The notes: a model not told the origin generated them from the letters alone. Counted from the first letter of the stretch, positions 7,880 through 16,378 are shown. The stretch: DNA of 64,000 nucleotides from Azospirillum sp. OGB3 (GCF_014192915.1 NZ_JACHYN010000018.1:8261-72260); one strand, 5' to 3'. Translations and numbers: made by a program.

Positions 7880-8871
7880 GACACTGCCGCGCTCCAGAAG
7901 CCTCGGGCGTTCGCTAAAACTGGCGCTTCGGGCAGCACGGGCCGGCTCTTGGGGAAGACGTCGCGGGCCGCCTCTTCATAGGCCTTCGCACCGCCGCCGA
8001 CGATCAGCACGATGTCCACGGCTCGGTCATTGGCTCGGAGTTGCTGCTTCATTTCTTTCAGGGCTTCAACCGCTACGCGCTGTCCCGCCTTCTCCAAGTA
8101 CGGCGCGAGCTCGACCGGAGTACCAAACACCGGAATCGTTGGCTTTCCCTGGCGCACTGCCTGTTCCAGCCGGTCCATGCCAGCGCTGCCACCATGGTCC
8201 TCCTGGATAAGGCCATTCATGGTTTCAATCAGGACCGACATTGCGCGCTTGGAAGTGCCGCTGCTCGCCTTGCGGATCTCGCCTTCTTCGATGGCGATCC
8301 AGTCCACGGAAAAGAAGCCGGGATCGATCACCATGATCCTCGACTCTTCGAGCGCCGCGGCGTCCTCGTAGGTGTTCAACAGGTCCAAATAGGCGCCGAA
8401 GGGCTGAGGGACGACCAGCGTTCTTTTGACCGTGATGGTCCGGCCGGCGGTGACCTGGTGCTCGCCCGTCAGACGATCCGAAAGGCGCGCTCTGAGGTCT
8501 TTGTCGAGGAACTGACTGACGGGAAGGCCAGTGATGAGCTGATCCACCGTGTCGTGCTCGCCCAGGAGAAGAGCCGCGTGGAACAGTGCGCGATAGGCAT
8601 CGGAGGCCGGATAATCAGCGTGCAACTCGCGCACTGAGGTCTCGAGCCGGGCTTGGTCCACGCCGGCGACCCACTTTTCGCCGTTGACGTTGACGACCAG
8701 CGCGTCGGTGTCTCCGTCCGCTTTGCCCATCCGCAAAGGCAGATCGGACAGGCGCCCCGCACCGGCGGGCAGCACCTGCGTGACGGCCGGCTTGGGGAGA
8801 CCGCTGTCCGGCACCTCTCCGTAAGCCAGCTTTAGATTGGAATAGCCAATATCAAGACCGATGGCGAACAT
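7876..8871 (-). CDS. parM: ParM/StbA-like actin ATPase for plasmid partition
   Basis: From the ATG at 8871 the product is 331 residues with actin-fold landmarks: IGLDIGYSNLKLAYG (phosphate 1), a middle domain with LITGLPVSQ, VIDPGFFSVDW (phosphate 2) and DIVLIVGGGAKAYEEA (adenosine site). Such proteins form filaments that push plasmid copies apart. AGGAT lies about 10 nt before this ATG; the longer frame from 8991 adds 40 residues with no fold and runs through the promoter. The adaptor candidate follows directly and repeat-rich DNA lies upstream, the usual ParMRC order. Confidence 0.85.
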   Translation of the reverse strand: MFAIGLDIGYSNLKLAYGEVPDSGLPKPAVTQVLPAGAGRLSDLPLRMGKADGDTDALVVNVNGEKWVAGVDQARLETSVRELHADYPASDAYRALFHAALLLGEHDTVDQLITGLPVSQFLDKDLRARLSDRLTGEHQVTAGRTITVKRTLVVPQPFGAYLDLLNTYEDAAALEESRIMVIDPGFFSVDWIAIEEGEIRKASSGTSKRAMSVLIETMNGLIQEDHGGSAGMDRLEQAVRQGKPTIPVFGTPVELAPYLEKAGQRVAVEALKEMKQQLRANDRAVDIVLIVGGGAKAYEEAARDVFPKSRPVLPEAPVLANARGFWSAAVS

Positions 8872-8926
8872 GATGACGCAATCCTGCTGGTTGCTCTGGC
8901 AGTCCACTGTGTGAACCGGGAGAGAC

Positions 8927-8988
8927 ACGTTACCAATCTCGACCGGGGCACCGCGCCACCGAAAGGCGATGATTTTCGTCGTCTTTCG
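8927..8988 (-). promoter_or_regulatory. Shared palindrome-26 nt-TAACGT promoter of the partition operon
   Basis: Read on the minus strand, a 29-nt imperfect palindrome (8960-8988, arms CGAAAGACGACGA and TCATCGCCTTTCG) ends in TTTCGG; 26 nt further comes TAACGT (8932-8927), a possible -10 box, about 55 nt before the parM start. The same arrangement with the same 26-nt gap is found at 17171, 24972 and 59823. Confidence 0.65.
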
Positions 8989-8992
8989 CATG

Positions 8993-9144
8993 TATCAGGC
9001 AGCCAATGTCACTGGCGGGCGACTGGCGGTGCACACAGCATCGGAGGCTGCTGCCTGCCGTCATGGGTATCAGGCATCCAATGTCACTGGCGGACGACTG
9101 GCGGTGCACACTCAGCATCGGAGGCTGCTGCCTGCCGTCATGGG
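8993..9144. repeat. Two ~76-bp tandem direct repeats (candidate centromere)
   Basis: Copy one 8993-9067 and copy two 9068-9144 differ at only a few positions (for example GGCGGGCGACTGGCGG against GGCGGACGACTGGCGG). They lie directly upstream of the parM promoter, where actin-type partition loci usually carry the adaptor-binding parC repeats. They encode no convincing protein. Confidence 0.7.
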
Positions 9145-9230
9145 CTTCCGTAGCGGCTGCTCGGCAGGCCCGCTCACTCTCCGGCGGGGCCACAAGCGAG
9201 GCAAGAGGACCTGGTTCCATCAACTTCACC

Positions 9231-9680
9231 ATGGCCCCGACGGGGGTGGTCAGGGCAGTCATTACATGCCCCAACCCCCCTTTACAGGGCCATGAATCGC
9301 ATCGATAGAAGCATTACCATCCATCAACTTCACCATGGCCCTGACGGGGGTGGTCGGGGCAGTCTTTATATGCCCCGACCACCCTTTATGTGTCCCACCC
9401 CCCATTACAGGGCCAGGAATCGCTTCGATAGAAGCACTACCATGGCCCTGACGGGAGGGGTCGGGGCCATCTTTATATGCCCCGACCCCCCTTTACAGGA
9501 CCGTGACCATACTGGTAGAAGCATCATCGTGGCCCTGACGGGGGGGGTCGGGGCCATCTTTATATGCCCCGACCCCGCTAAGAAGATCCTTCAAGTCGCG
9601 GCGGAAAGCCTGGATTTCTTCTATGGCACAGGGGGGGTGGTCGGGGCATATGGTTAGATATATGCCCTGACGGGGGGGGG
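9231..9680. repeat. Array of five GC-rich inverted repeats with TATA centres (candidate oriT or centromere)
   Basis: Five copies (about 9231-9292, 9335-9412, 9440-9502, 9529-9579, 9628-9680) share arms GGGGTCGGGGC and GCCCCGACCCC around an A/T-rich centre such as TTTATAT, and most carry flanking ATGGCCCTGACGG and TTTACAGG sequence. Copies 1 and 2 are also preceded by CCATCAACTTCACC. The region has no gene. The last copy ends 5 nt before the possible mobI-like gene. Origins of transfer and centromeres both have this kind of structure. Confidence 0.75.
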
Positions 9681-9685
9681 TAAAA

Positions 9686-10195
9686 ATGGAGCTTCACGAA
9701 GAGATGGACGCACTGAGAGAGCGTTCCGGAGCATCGTTTCGTGACCTGTTGAGTGCGGTGATCGCATCGGAAGCAAAGCGGGTGGAAGCAGAAGCCCAAG
9801 CCCTGGCGGAAGAGTTCTACAAGGAGAGTGCCGACGTCCGGGCGACCATGCCGCCATCGCAGCACGCTCGCTACAGCGTGCGCGTGGAGCGGCGGGCGGC
9901 GGGAGTTTCGATCCGATGGATACTGATCCGATTTTTCGGGCCAAAGACGGATCGCAAGCGATTCGACAAAACGGTGCCTCGAGGCGGGGGCGCGACGTAT
10001 CCAATGACCTCCTTCACCGAAGCACAAAGCTGGGAGAGGGCAGTCATTTCGTCGCTCGAGAAATGGTTTGGGCCGCTGCGCTCCCGGAGCAAGATGCTTG
10101 CGCAGATATCCGTGCTGGGGGCCAATTATCAGCAGACCGAGGAGAAAGCCCGGCGGGATCGGGAAGAATTTGACGCCTCTCTCCCGGATTTCTGA
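9686..10195 (+). CDS. Possible MobI-like auxiliary transfer protein
   Basis: 169 residues: a helical N-terminal half (EEMDALRERSGASFRDLL, then an Ala/Glu-rich helix), a beta-rich centre (YSVRVERRAAGVSIRWILIRF), a YPMTSF stretch and a helical, basic end. I recall the same order in MobI of SXT/R391 and IncA/C elements, which works next to oriT and is needed for transfer; this is from memory and not a computed match. Support comes from the inverted-repeat array immediately upstream and the SetCD/AcaCD-like pair at 4585-5531. The ATG follows a run of G and TAAAA; no classical Shine-Dalgarno is seen apart from the G-run. Confidence 0.45.
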   Translation: MELHEEMDALRERSGASFRDLLSAVIASEAKRVEAEAQALAEEFYKESADVRATMPPSQHARYSVRVERRAAGVSIRWILIRFFGPKTDRKRFDKTVPRGGGATYPMTSFTEAQSWERAVISSLEKWFGPLRSRSKMLAQISVLGANYQQTEEKARRDREEFDASLPDF

Positions 10196-10296
10196 ACACC
10201 GCCAGGGGGCACTTGCGTTCCCGGAAAAATCCGTAAGCTGGAGATAGGAGGCCGCCGCGCCTCCTGGATGGGCACTGCACGCCACAGGGGGAACGC

Positions 10297-10593
10297 ATGT
10301 TGGACGCAGAGTTGGAGTTGTACGGCGACCTGTTCGTGGCGTGTCGCTTCCACGAGGCGGGGCTGACGTTCGAGCAGTTCCTGCGCCACCCCATGAAAGC
10401 GATTGCTTCGTTGGAGAATAGCCCCGCAGTGCAGCGGTGGGCTCGGATGCGGGCGGTGTCCGCGACCAAGCTGGCCAAGAGTGCCTGCGGCGGTCCGCCT
10501 CCGGCACTAGCCAACGAGGCTCGTCGTCAAGCGGGCATCGCAGAGCACGAACGGTTCGATGCTGAGGTGCGCCGCTTCCTCGCAGCGGGCTAG
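10297..10593 (+). CDS. Hypothetical protein
   Basis: 98 residues, mostly helical, with no cysteine-rich site except a single CGG near residue 64 and no membrane segment. GGGGGAA stands about 7 nt before the ATG. Not recognised. It is followed 40 nt later by the nuclease-like gene and is likely co-transcribed. Confidence 0.55.
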   Translation: MLDAELELYGDLFVACRFHEAGLTFEQFLRHPMKAIASLENSPAVQRWARMRAVSATKLAKSACGGPPPALANEARRQAGIAEHERFDAEVRRFLAAG

Positions 10594-10632
10594 CGCCCCC
10601 TTGGATAGGTCCCCCTGGATAGGAGAGCCGCG

Positions 10633-11103
10633 ATGGTACGCTTGGAGGTTGGTAAGGTACGGGACCGGGTGCGGGAGCGTGAGGACGCGGACCGCCTGCT
10701 GTGGCTCCGTCGCGAGAACATGCCCGCTGAGTTGGCCCGTGGCCGCTTGGTCCTATCGGAGGAGGAGGTCCGCACCAACCTCCCCGTGCCGCTGCTCGGG
10801 CGGCCCGATCAGGTGTTCATGTCGGACGCGGGTCTTCTGGTGCCGGTAGACACGAAGACCCGGCGGCTGCCACGGGTGTTCCTGTCGGACATTGTGCAGC
10901 TGTCGGTCTACGGGACGATCCTGAACTTCACGACAGACCCACGGGTCGCGGGCCAGGATGTGGCCGCCTATGGCTACATCCGGATGCCGACGCTCTATGG
11001 TGTGGTCTGGGCGCGTGTGGCATTGTTGAAGCCATCGGCGGTGGTCGAGCTTTGGGCGGACCACTGGCGGCGCAACGAGGCCCCAACGGCTCAAGCAGCT
11101 TGA
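10633..11103 (+). CDS. PD-(D/E)XK nuclease-like single-domain protein
   Basis: 156 residues. The pattern GRPDQVF (Asp59), then PVDTKTR (Asp73-x-Lys75), then a helix with Gln89 (FLSDIVQLSVYGTIL) matches the PD-(D/E)XK nuclease core of the Cas4/RecB type. There are no iron-sulfur cysteines of Cas4. AGGAG precedes the ATG by 8 nt. It could act on plasmid or foreign DNA; its location between a possible transfer gene and accessory genes gives no firm pathway. Confidence 0.6.
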   Translation: MVRLEVGKVRDRVREREDADRLLWLRRENMPAELARGRLVLSEEEVRTNLPVPLLGRPDQVFMSDAGLLVPVDTKTRRLPRVFLSDIVQLSVYGTILNFTTDPRVAGQDVAAYGYIRMPTLYGVVWARVALLKPSAVVELWADHWRRNEAPTAQAA

Positions 11104-11168
11104 CGCCGTGAGCGGGTCCAACAACCTCCCTCCGTTCCGGTTCTGGGGCGCTGGGTGCGGAGGAGCGT

Positions 11169-11474
11169 GTGCTGGGCCTATTTGACAACTTTCCCCGTCT
11201 CCGCCGTTTAGCCCAGACAACGATGTTGGTGATCGGCGTGATCGGCGTGTGCGGTTTCGGGCTGCGGATTGCGCAGCAGGCGGGCATCGTCACGATCAAT
11301 CTCGACACCGATCAGAAAACCGCCGACTGCGTTCTTCTGGAGCAGGCCTTCGAAGCGGCACGGGTGGACGCTCTCGAGTTCATTATGGCTGGCTGCCCGT
11401 CGGCGCGCTTGCGCGAGGTGCTGGTGCGTCGCGTTCAGGCTGGCCAACAGACGGTGCAGCACAGACTGCCCTGA
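11169..11474 (+). CDS. Hypothetical protein with one N-terminal membrane helix
   Basis: 101 residues starting at a GTG with GGAGG about 5 nt upstream. Residues 15-36 (AQTTMLVIGVIGVCGFGLRI) form one membrane segment or uncleaved signal; the rest is a soluble domain with two cysteines (C54, C75). Not recognised. Confidence 0.5.
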   Translation: MLGLFDNFPRLRRLAQTTMLVIGVIGVCGFGLRIAQQAGIVTINLDTDQKTADCVLLEQAFEAARVDALEFIMAGCPSARLREVLVRRVQAGQQTVQHRLP

Positions 11475-11757
11475 CCGAGCGCTTTGGCGCTGCTTTTGTC
11501 CGTTCGACTGTGACGGTGAGCGCTCCCGCGGATAAGTCCTTGTTCGTTATCGACAGCCTGTGCTTTATGTCCTTGGCTGCTTCGGCATCGAAGGATATGC
11601 AAAGGATTACCGCGTTGTAACGTATTCCCTCTCCCTGTTTCCGGGCGTTGGGTGTAGTGTTTTGCCAAGCCCGCTGTTTTCGCGAAGCTCTAACGGTTCA
11701 GCAACCAGCGGCGGCGCATGGGCGCACGAAGGCAACCCATTGACTAAAGACGACGAG

Positions 11758-12306
11758 ATGCTCAAGGAGTTCCGGAAAGCGACCAGCTCTGATGCCTCTA
11801 AGGGCGTCAGAGAGATACTCGACTTGGTGAAGATGGACTGGCCTGGGGCGGCGAAGGCGATGGACCGATTGGGTAAGTTCCTGGGCGGTACCGTGACGGT
11901 CCCCGGCACCGAGGGCGAGAAGCCCTTGGCCTTCGCCGCTTACGAAAAGGCACTGACTGCCTATCAGGAAGCGCTGGGACAAGACGATCCGGTTCGGCTG
12001 GCGGCCCTCGTCGAAACCTTGCTCGCCGAGGCGGCCGAGGGGCTGACGAAGGTTGAAGTCGTCGATGCGATGGGCCGGGTGTGGAATCCGACTGAAGGCA
12101 AGTCGGTGTCCGAGTGGAACAAGGACGGAAGCAAGGTCGAGGTGCGAGAGGGCACTCAGCCGATGTCGAAGGAGGACCTCTACGACATCCTGATGACCGT
12201 GACGACCGATGGCACGACCCGGCAGACCATCGCCGAAGCCAAGACCTGCTATCCCGACGAAACGGTGCCGGCCCCCTTTCCAAAGGCGCCGACCTCCCTG
12301 CACTGA
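11758..12306 (+). CDS. Hypothetical acidic protein
   Basis: 182 residues from the ATG at 11758; a TTG at 11740 with AAGG upstream is an alternative start. The protein is soluble and helical at first (DASKGVREILDLVKMDW) and contains FAAYEKALTAYQEALGQDD and a later region rich in charged residues. No family recognised. A strong hairpin terminator follows the stop. Confidence 0.6.
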   Translation: MLKEFRKATSSDASKGVREILDLVKMDWPGAAKAMDRLGKFLGGTVTVPGTEGEKPLAFAAYEKALTAYQEALGQDDPVRLAALVETLLAEAAEGLTKVEVVDAMGRVWNPTEGKSVSEWNKDGSKVEVREGTQPMSKEDLYDILMTVTTDGTTRQTIAEAKTCYPDETVPAPFPKAPTSLH

Positions 12307-12332
12307 GCCCGGCGCACCAACCATCCTTCCGC

Positions 12333-12363
12333 GGCCGGAGCCTTCAGGCTTCCGGCCTTCTTT
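12333..12363 (+). terminator. Rho-independent terminator
   Basis: Arms GGCCGGA-GCC and GGC-TTCCGGCC with a TTCA loop, followed by TTCTTT. It closes the transcription unit that ends at 12306. Confidence 0.75.
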
Positions 12364-12379
12364 ATGCCTGGAGTTCGGC

Positions 12380-13372
12380 ATGAGCCACCGTGCGTCCTGC
12401 GGCTTTGTCTACCTGCTCGCGGAGGCTGGTGACGTCCTCCCGGCAGCCGTGAAGATTGGCAAGGCGTGGTGGCAGCGCGGCGAGAGGAGGGCCTTGGCCA
12501 GCGGACGCACCAACGCTGCTCTGGCACCACTGGCGCGCCGGCACTCATGCCTCCAGTCGTGCAATCCGCGCCGTCTGGTGCTGCTTGGCGCCTGGACGTC
12601 CAGTGACGAGCTGGTGGACCATCTGGCAGCAACAGCCGCGGCATCGTTGGTGAGAACCGTCGAGCGGCTTCAGAAGAGGCCCAATGGCAAGGCTGCGGAC
12701 CGTGAAGCCCTTCGGCGCGAGGCGGCGAACACACTCTGGGAGGCGGATATCCACGCCATTCTGACGCCCCACCGGGAGACGGCCCTGGACGCCGGGGAGT
12801 GCATCGGCGGGAGCGAGTGGTTTCCCGGTCCCGGCTCACCCTCGTGTCCGGTATCCCTGTTCGACATCGAGGCGGCCATCTCGCGGTTGCCGGGGGTTGC
12901 GCGGCTGCCTGGGGTGGAAGGGACGCTGGCGGAGAAGGGCGGCTACGAGACCGAGCCCGGTCTGTCATCGTGGAAGACCGGTGGCTCCTTCGATCTCTTC
13001 CTCCTCCTGGATGGGCCATTCTGCAAGATGGTTGGCACCGCGTATGATTACCGGGCCGACGCAGTGGCTGGCTGGTACAACACCGGCAATCCGCGTCGGG
13101 TGACCGCGAGGCGTTTCCGCCTGCCCGGCGCGGATCGTTCCGCTGCCTACGCCCGAGCGGCGGCGCTGATCGAGGATCTGCGTACCCACTTCTGTGACGC
13201 CGGGCTCGCCTATACGGACAAGCCGTTTTCAGGCAGTGGTCGTCGGACATGGACGCCATGGCTGGAGCGTGACGCCGACATTATGGCGGCGCGGCTGACC
13301 GATACCGGGTTCGTCGAGATGATGGAGGCTCCCGCGCATCGCAGAGCGCGGACTTCGCGCTGGGGCGGATGA
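12380..13372 (+). CDS. GIY-YIG (T5orf172-like) domain protein
   Basis: 330 residues. The N-terminus GFVYLLAEA ... AVKIGKAWWQRGERRALASG keeps the (F/V)YLL ... KIG...W..R pattern of T5orf172/MUG113 proteins, distant members of the GIY-YIG nuclease fold. A helical centre and an unidentified C-terminal half follow. A catalytic Glu cannot be assigned. The longer frame from 12209 overlaps the terminator and is not used. The stop overlaps the next start (ATGA). Confidence 0.55.
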   Translation: MSHRASCGFVYLLAEAGDVLPAAVKIGKAWWQRGERRALASGRTNAALAPLARRHSCLQSCNPRRLVLLGAWTSSDELVDHLAATAAASLVRTVERLQKRPNGKAADREALRREAANTLWEADIHAILTPHRETALDAGECIGGSEWFPGPGSPSCPVSLFDIEAAISRLPGVARLPGVEGTLAEKGGYETEPGLSSWKTGGSFDLFLLLDGPFCKMVGTAYDYRADAVAGWYNTGNPRRVTARRFRLPGADRSAAYARAAALIEDLRTHFCDAGLAYTDKPFSGSGRRTWTPWLERDADIMAARLTDTGFVEMMEAPAHRRARTSRWGG

Positions 13373-13843
13373 GCACTCCAGCCGGACGCGGTGCATCCGG
13401 CCTTCCTCGACCGCCAGTCCCTGGCGCGGTATGGAGCGCGATCCCCTTATGCGATTGGCTCCTCTGGCGACCGTCCTACAGCGGCTTGGCCGCCGATCTC
13501 CTGTCCGATCCGGCACGCCCCAAGAGCGGGCGGTCTCACCGGGTGTTCCACGATCGTCTCGTCTCGTCTCGTCGCGGCCCGTGCTCCGCTGGACGCAATC
13601 CTCATGCTTCGCCACGCTTGGACGGAGCACGTCGCCTCCAGGCCGGTGACGGTCGAGGATCTGGCGCGCGTCGCCCTCGGCTGCGTTGGGCTGCAGGTGG
13701 TCATGAGCTGGGGATCTCGCTTCTTCTGCGCCACGAGCCAGTTGGTGGATTCGCTGGTGGCTTGCTCACGCGGTCGCGGTGGGAGACGGTCAGGAGGTGG
13801 GCGGGGAGCCGCACCTCCGCGCTGGGACAGCCAGCCGCCTTGA
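13369..13843 (+). pseudogene. Hypothetical gene with a frame change at a GTCTC repeat
   Basis: The ATG overlaps the previous stop, so this is the next gene in an operon. The first ~62 codons (AVWSAIPLCDWLLWRPSYSG and on) are in one frame and the following codons (APLDAILMLRHAWTEHVASR and on) look real only in the next frame. The switch falls at GTCTC repeated 3.6 times (13556-13573). Loss of one repeat or gain of two would explain the shift. It may be a phase-variable gene, a pseudogene or a sequencing error. Function unknown. Confidence 0.45.
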
Positions 13844-14238
13844 CGCCCCGCGTCCGCCTTGAACGCTGCGGGCAGCTCAATTAGAGTTGGCTCACTTCTG
13901 ATGCCCCGCGCGTCATAGTGGACCGTCTGCGTGATGCGGCGGTTCTTCGAGCGGCAAGGTTCGCCTGGTCGCTCGCTCCGGCGTTCAGCCGGCAGGATGA
14001 GCTTTGGTCCTGGCCCATGTGGGTGAAGCAGCCTTGGCCTTCGGGCCTCGTCGTGGTGTTGGGCTTTGCCCTACCACACCATGCCGTAGGGTTCAGCCCT
14101 GCGGCCACGTCCAGCCCGGCGGACTTTAGCCGAGCGCGACACCCTCATCTTGCTCAGATCAACCCCGCTGGGGAAGGCCTCCTTCCCCTCAGGGGAGGTG
14201 TGTCTTCTGCCAGCCTATTTGCGATAGGAGTTCACACC
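13844..14238 (+). other. Non-coding stretch before the acidic protein gene
   Basis: No gene is convincing. Between 14035 and 14110 several short G/C hairpins occur (GGGCTTTGCCC, AGGGTTCAGCCCT), and the structured leader copy 1 sits at 14162-14211. The frame open from 13918 has non-protein-like composition before 14239. Confidence 0.45.
14162..14211 (+). promoter_or_regulatory. Structured leader element, copy 1
   Basis: CCCC, then GGGGAAGG, TTCCCC and CAGGGGAGG. Outer arms GAAG (14173-14176) and CTTC (14204-14207), middle CCT/AGG, inner CCCC/GGGG around a short loop. Ends 27 nt before the start at 14239. Confidence 0.6.
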
Positions 14239-14964
14239 ATGGCTGACGCCAAGACCTACACCGCCGAGTGCAGCAGCTCGAACGAGCATGCCGCCATTCC
14301 TGCGGTGGTCGCTTTCAGCATCGACGAGGCCAAGGCGCGCGAGATCATCAATCTGGCCGGCTTGGTCAAGGAGCACGATCTGCTCCGGGTGAAGAAGTTT
14401 GATTACGCCGCCGACTGGCTCAAGACTGATCCTGCGGAGTCTGACGAGGACGCCAAGGACAGCGATGAAACCAGTGACGACGATGACGACGGGCCTCGCA
14501 CCGAGTGCGATTGCCTCAATGTGTCGGAAGACGGTTTCTGGTTCAGCTGCATCCTGAAGCACACGGACACGGAAGTCTGTGGCGCCCAGCTGTCGATCCG
14601 GGAGCTGGCCGAGCACTTCGGCCTGGAGTTCTCGCCGCAATCTCAGCCCAACCGGATTGAGGCGCTGTGGCAGAACCACACGATGGTGGCCGACTTCGTC
14701 AACAGCTACTGCTGTGGCGCGGCCCCGGCTGGCATCGTACTGGCCGCCGACAAGGCGCTGATCATCGCCACGGAGGATCGCCGGGTGTTCTACCGGGTGT
14801 CCGAGGTGAACGGTGACGTGTGCGCCACGAAGACCCATGACCTGATCAACCTCGCCGATCCGGAAGCGGAGAGCGAATTGGTCGGGACTTACAGTGGGGA
14901 AGATGCGGCCGTTCAGGCGTTCTCGGCGATCTGCCGGGCGCAAGGCTGGACCGCGGTCCTCTAA
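14239..14964 (+). CDS. Hypothetical protein with acidic linker
   Basis: 241 residues from the ATG at 14239, chosen because AGGAG lies 9 nt upstream; the frame is open for another 107 codons but these are leader-like. The N-terminal domain is followed by a very acidic linker (DEDAKDSDETSDDDDD, about residues 74-89) and a Cys-containing C-terminal domain (ECDC, CGAQ, YCCGAA). Not recognised. It is the first of three consecutive genes that each carry the structured leader. Confidence 0.6.
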   Translation: MADAKTYTAECSSSNEHAAIPAVVAFSIDEAKAREIINLAGLVKEHDLLRVKKFDYAADWLKTDPAESDEDAKDSDETSDDDDDGPRTECDCLNVSEDGFWFSCILKHTDTEVCGAQLSIRELAEHFGLEFSPQSQPNRIEALWQNHTMVADFVNSYCCGAAPAGIVLAADKALIIATEDRRVFYRVSEVNGDVCATKTHDLINLADPEAESELVGTYSGEDAAVQAFSAICRAQGWTAVL

Positions 14965-14973
14965 CTAATAACC

Positions 14974-15018
14974 ACCCCTTGGGGAGCACGTCTCCCCATC
15001 AGGGGGCGTGTCTCCGCC
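14974..15018 (+). promoter_or_regulatory. Structured leader element, copy 2
   Basis: Outer arms GGAGCACG (14983-14990) and CGTGTCTCC (15007-15015, one bulged T); inner CCCC-ATCA-GGGG. A leading CCCC (14974-14978) could pair instead with the GGGG of the outer arm. Ends 32 nt before the start at 15051. Confidence 0.65.
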
Positions 15019-15050
15019 AAGGGCATCATGCTCAATGTCGGAGACGAACA

Positions 15051-15857
15051 ATGACCTACATTTCCAGAAGCCACGGTGTTTTGATCCCCGGAACGGGATT
15101 TGTCGCCGGTGGCGGGTTCAGCGGCATTACCCGCGATCTCGACGAGCTGGTCGAGGAGGCGGCGGCGCTGCTGCAAGATGCCTACGGCGCCGTGACCATT
15201 CGCTTCAACAGCGACCGCCGTTCCGGCGGGGCCTGGCTGGTCACCAGCACTGGTGGCGGCATTGGCTCGGATGCGGACATCGGCATCAGCGTGTCGCTGT
15301 TCAGCGTCACGCGCCTTACCCAGACCTTCATCAAGCTCTGGGGCGAGGCGGAGGGCCGCAGTAAGGTCCGCCAGCACATCATCGACAACCTCGGTGGTGA
15401 TCCTGACGGGCCGGACGAGTTCACGGCCATCTACGCGCACATCGGCAACAGCGCTCTGCGCTCGCTGTCGGACGCGAACAACAGAACGGACGATCCGTGG
15501 CGGTGCTACCTGCACAAGCGCATGGGGTTGATCCGCGAGGCGCTGGACTTCGTTTGGGAGCACGCCCTGCACCCGCGCGAGTTCCCGCAGGCCTCGTTCA
15601 GCGAGCCCATGACCATCGGCAAGCACGAATGGCGCCTGCGGTTCGAACCCGGCGGCACCATCGCATACGAATGGCGCCGCCTCGGCAATGCCGATTGGCA
15701 GGGTCAGCGGCAGTGGCCGTCGTACGACCTGAACAACGGTTTGACGTTGGGGCTGCCTGCCAGCCTGAAGAAGCTGTGGGAGCGCGAGCGTGAGCGCGTC
15801 GCTGCCCACAAGAACCGCACCCCGCTGACCAGCGGGCAGGTGCCGCTGCTGGCGTAA
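15051..15857 (+). CDS. Hypothetical protein
   Basis: 268 residues from the ATG at 15051 (GGAG 9 nt upstream). Mixed alpha/beta, soluble, with aromatic-rich C-terminal part (WRLRFEPGGTIAYEWRRLG). The end, SGQVPLLA, is a weak version of the clamp-binding-like tails seen in other proteins here. No family recognised. Confidence 0.6.
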   Translation: MTYISRSHGVLIPGTGFVAGGGFSGITRDLDELVEEAAALLQDAYGAVTIRFNSDRRSGGAWLVTSTGGGIGSDADIGISVSLFSVTRLTQTFIKLWGEAEGRSKVRQHIIDNLGGDPDGPDEFTAIYAHIGNSALRSLSDANNRTDDPWRCYLHKRMGLIREALDFVWEHALHPREFPQASFSEPMTIGKHEWRLRFEPGGTIAYEWRRLGNADWQGQRQWPSYDLNNGLTLGLPASLKKLWERERERVAAHKNRTPLTSGQVPLLA

Positions 15858-15876
15858 CCGTCGGCGATCACTCTCA

Positions 15877-15928
15877 TCCCTGGCGGGGAGCACACCTCCC
15901 TAGCAGGGGAGCGTGGCGTCCTCGTCCA
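15877..15928 (+). promoter_or_regulatory. Structured leader element, copy 3
   Basis: Same order of blocks: GGGGAGCAC (15885-15893), CTCCC/GGGGA inner arms (15896-15900, 15906-15910), then GTG (15913-15915) and CTC (15921-15923) that can pair with CAC and GAG. The outer stem is less regular than in other copies. Ends 27 nt before the start at 15956. Confidence 0.5.
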
Positions 15929-15955
15929 GACGAACAACTGGAAAAGGAATGACCG

Positions 15956-16327
15956 ATGTCCAAGCGGCCGACCACCATCACGCTGACCTGGCGCGATGAG
16001 AACTACGGCTCCATCCACAGAGCCTCGGCGTTTCGCGTCGCGGCGGAACCGGTTCTCACCGGCGCCGCCCGAAAGAAGCTCGTGCAGATGTTTCAGCAGC
16101 ACTTCTTCTCGTTCCACACCCGCCGCAACGCCTGGATCGCGGAAGGCTGCCCGGACAATGCTCCAGGTGACCTTTCCGGTGCGCTGGCTGCGGCCGGATA
16201 CACGGTGGCCCACGCTGGATGCGTCCCACCCCCAGACCTTCGTCATGAACATGGCCATCCACACCTCCCTGCCTGGCTTGATTTTGCCCAGCTTGCCGCA
16301 GCCTCGGCAGGGATGACCAGCAGCTGA
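15956..16327 (+). CDS. Hypothetical protein
   Basis: 123 residues with AAGGA before the ATG. The first ~85 residues look like a compact domain (TITLTWRDENYGSIHRASAF, then a helix with KKLVQMFQQHFF); the last ~40 are His/Pro/Ala-rich and may be read in a shifted frame. Not recognised. Confidence 0.5.
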   Translation: MSKRPTTITLTWRDENYGSIHRASAFRVAAEPVLTGAARKKLVQMFQQHFFSFHTRRNAWIAEGCPDNAPGDLSGALAAAGYTVAHAGCVPPPDLRHEHGHPHLPAWLDFAQLAAASAGMTSS

Positions 16328-16378
16328 AGATGCGCCGTCGGGAGATCAGGCAGGCGGCTCAACACCAAAGGAGAACGA

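Noticed and set aside
9231..9680. CRISPR-like array
   Set aside because: The spaced repeats are themselves inverted repeats, the spacers are short and also partly repeated, and no cas gene is present.
13918..14238. N-terminal extension of the acidic protein
   Set aside because: The composition is not protein-like, it runs through the structured leader, and a good ribosome binding site is at the internal ATG.
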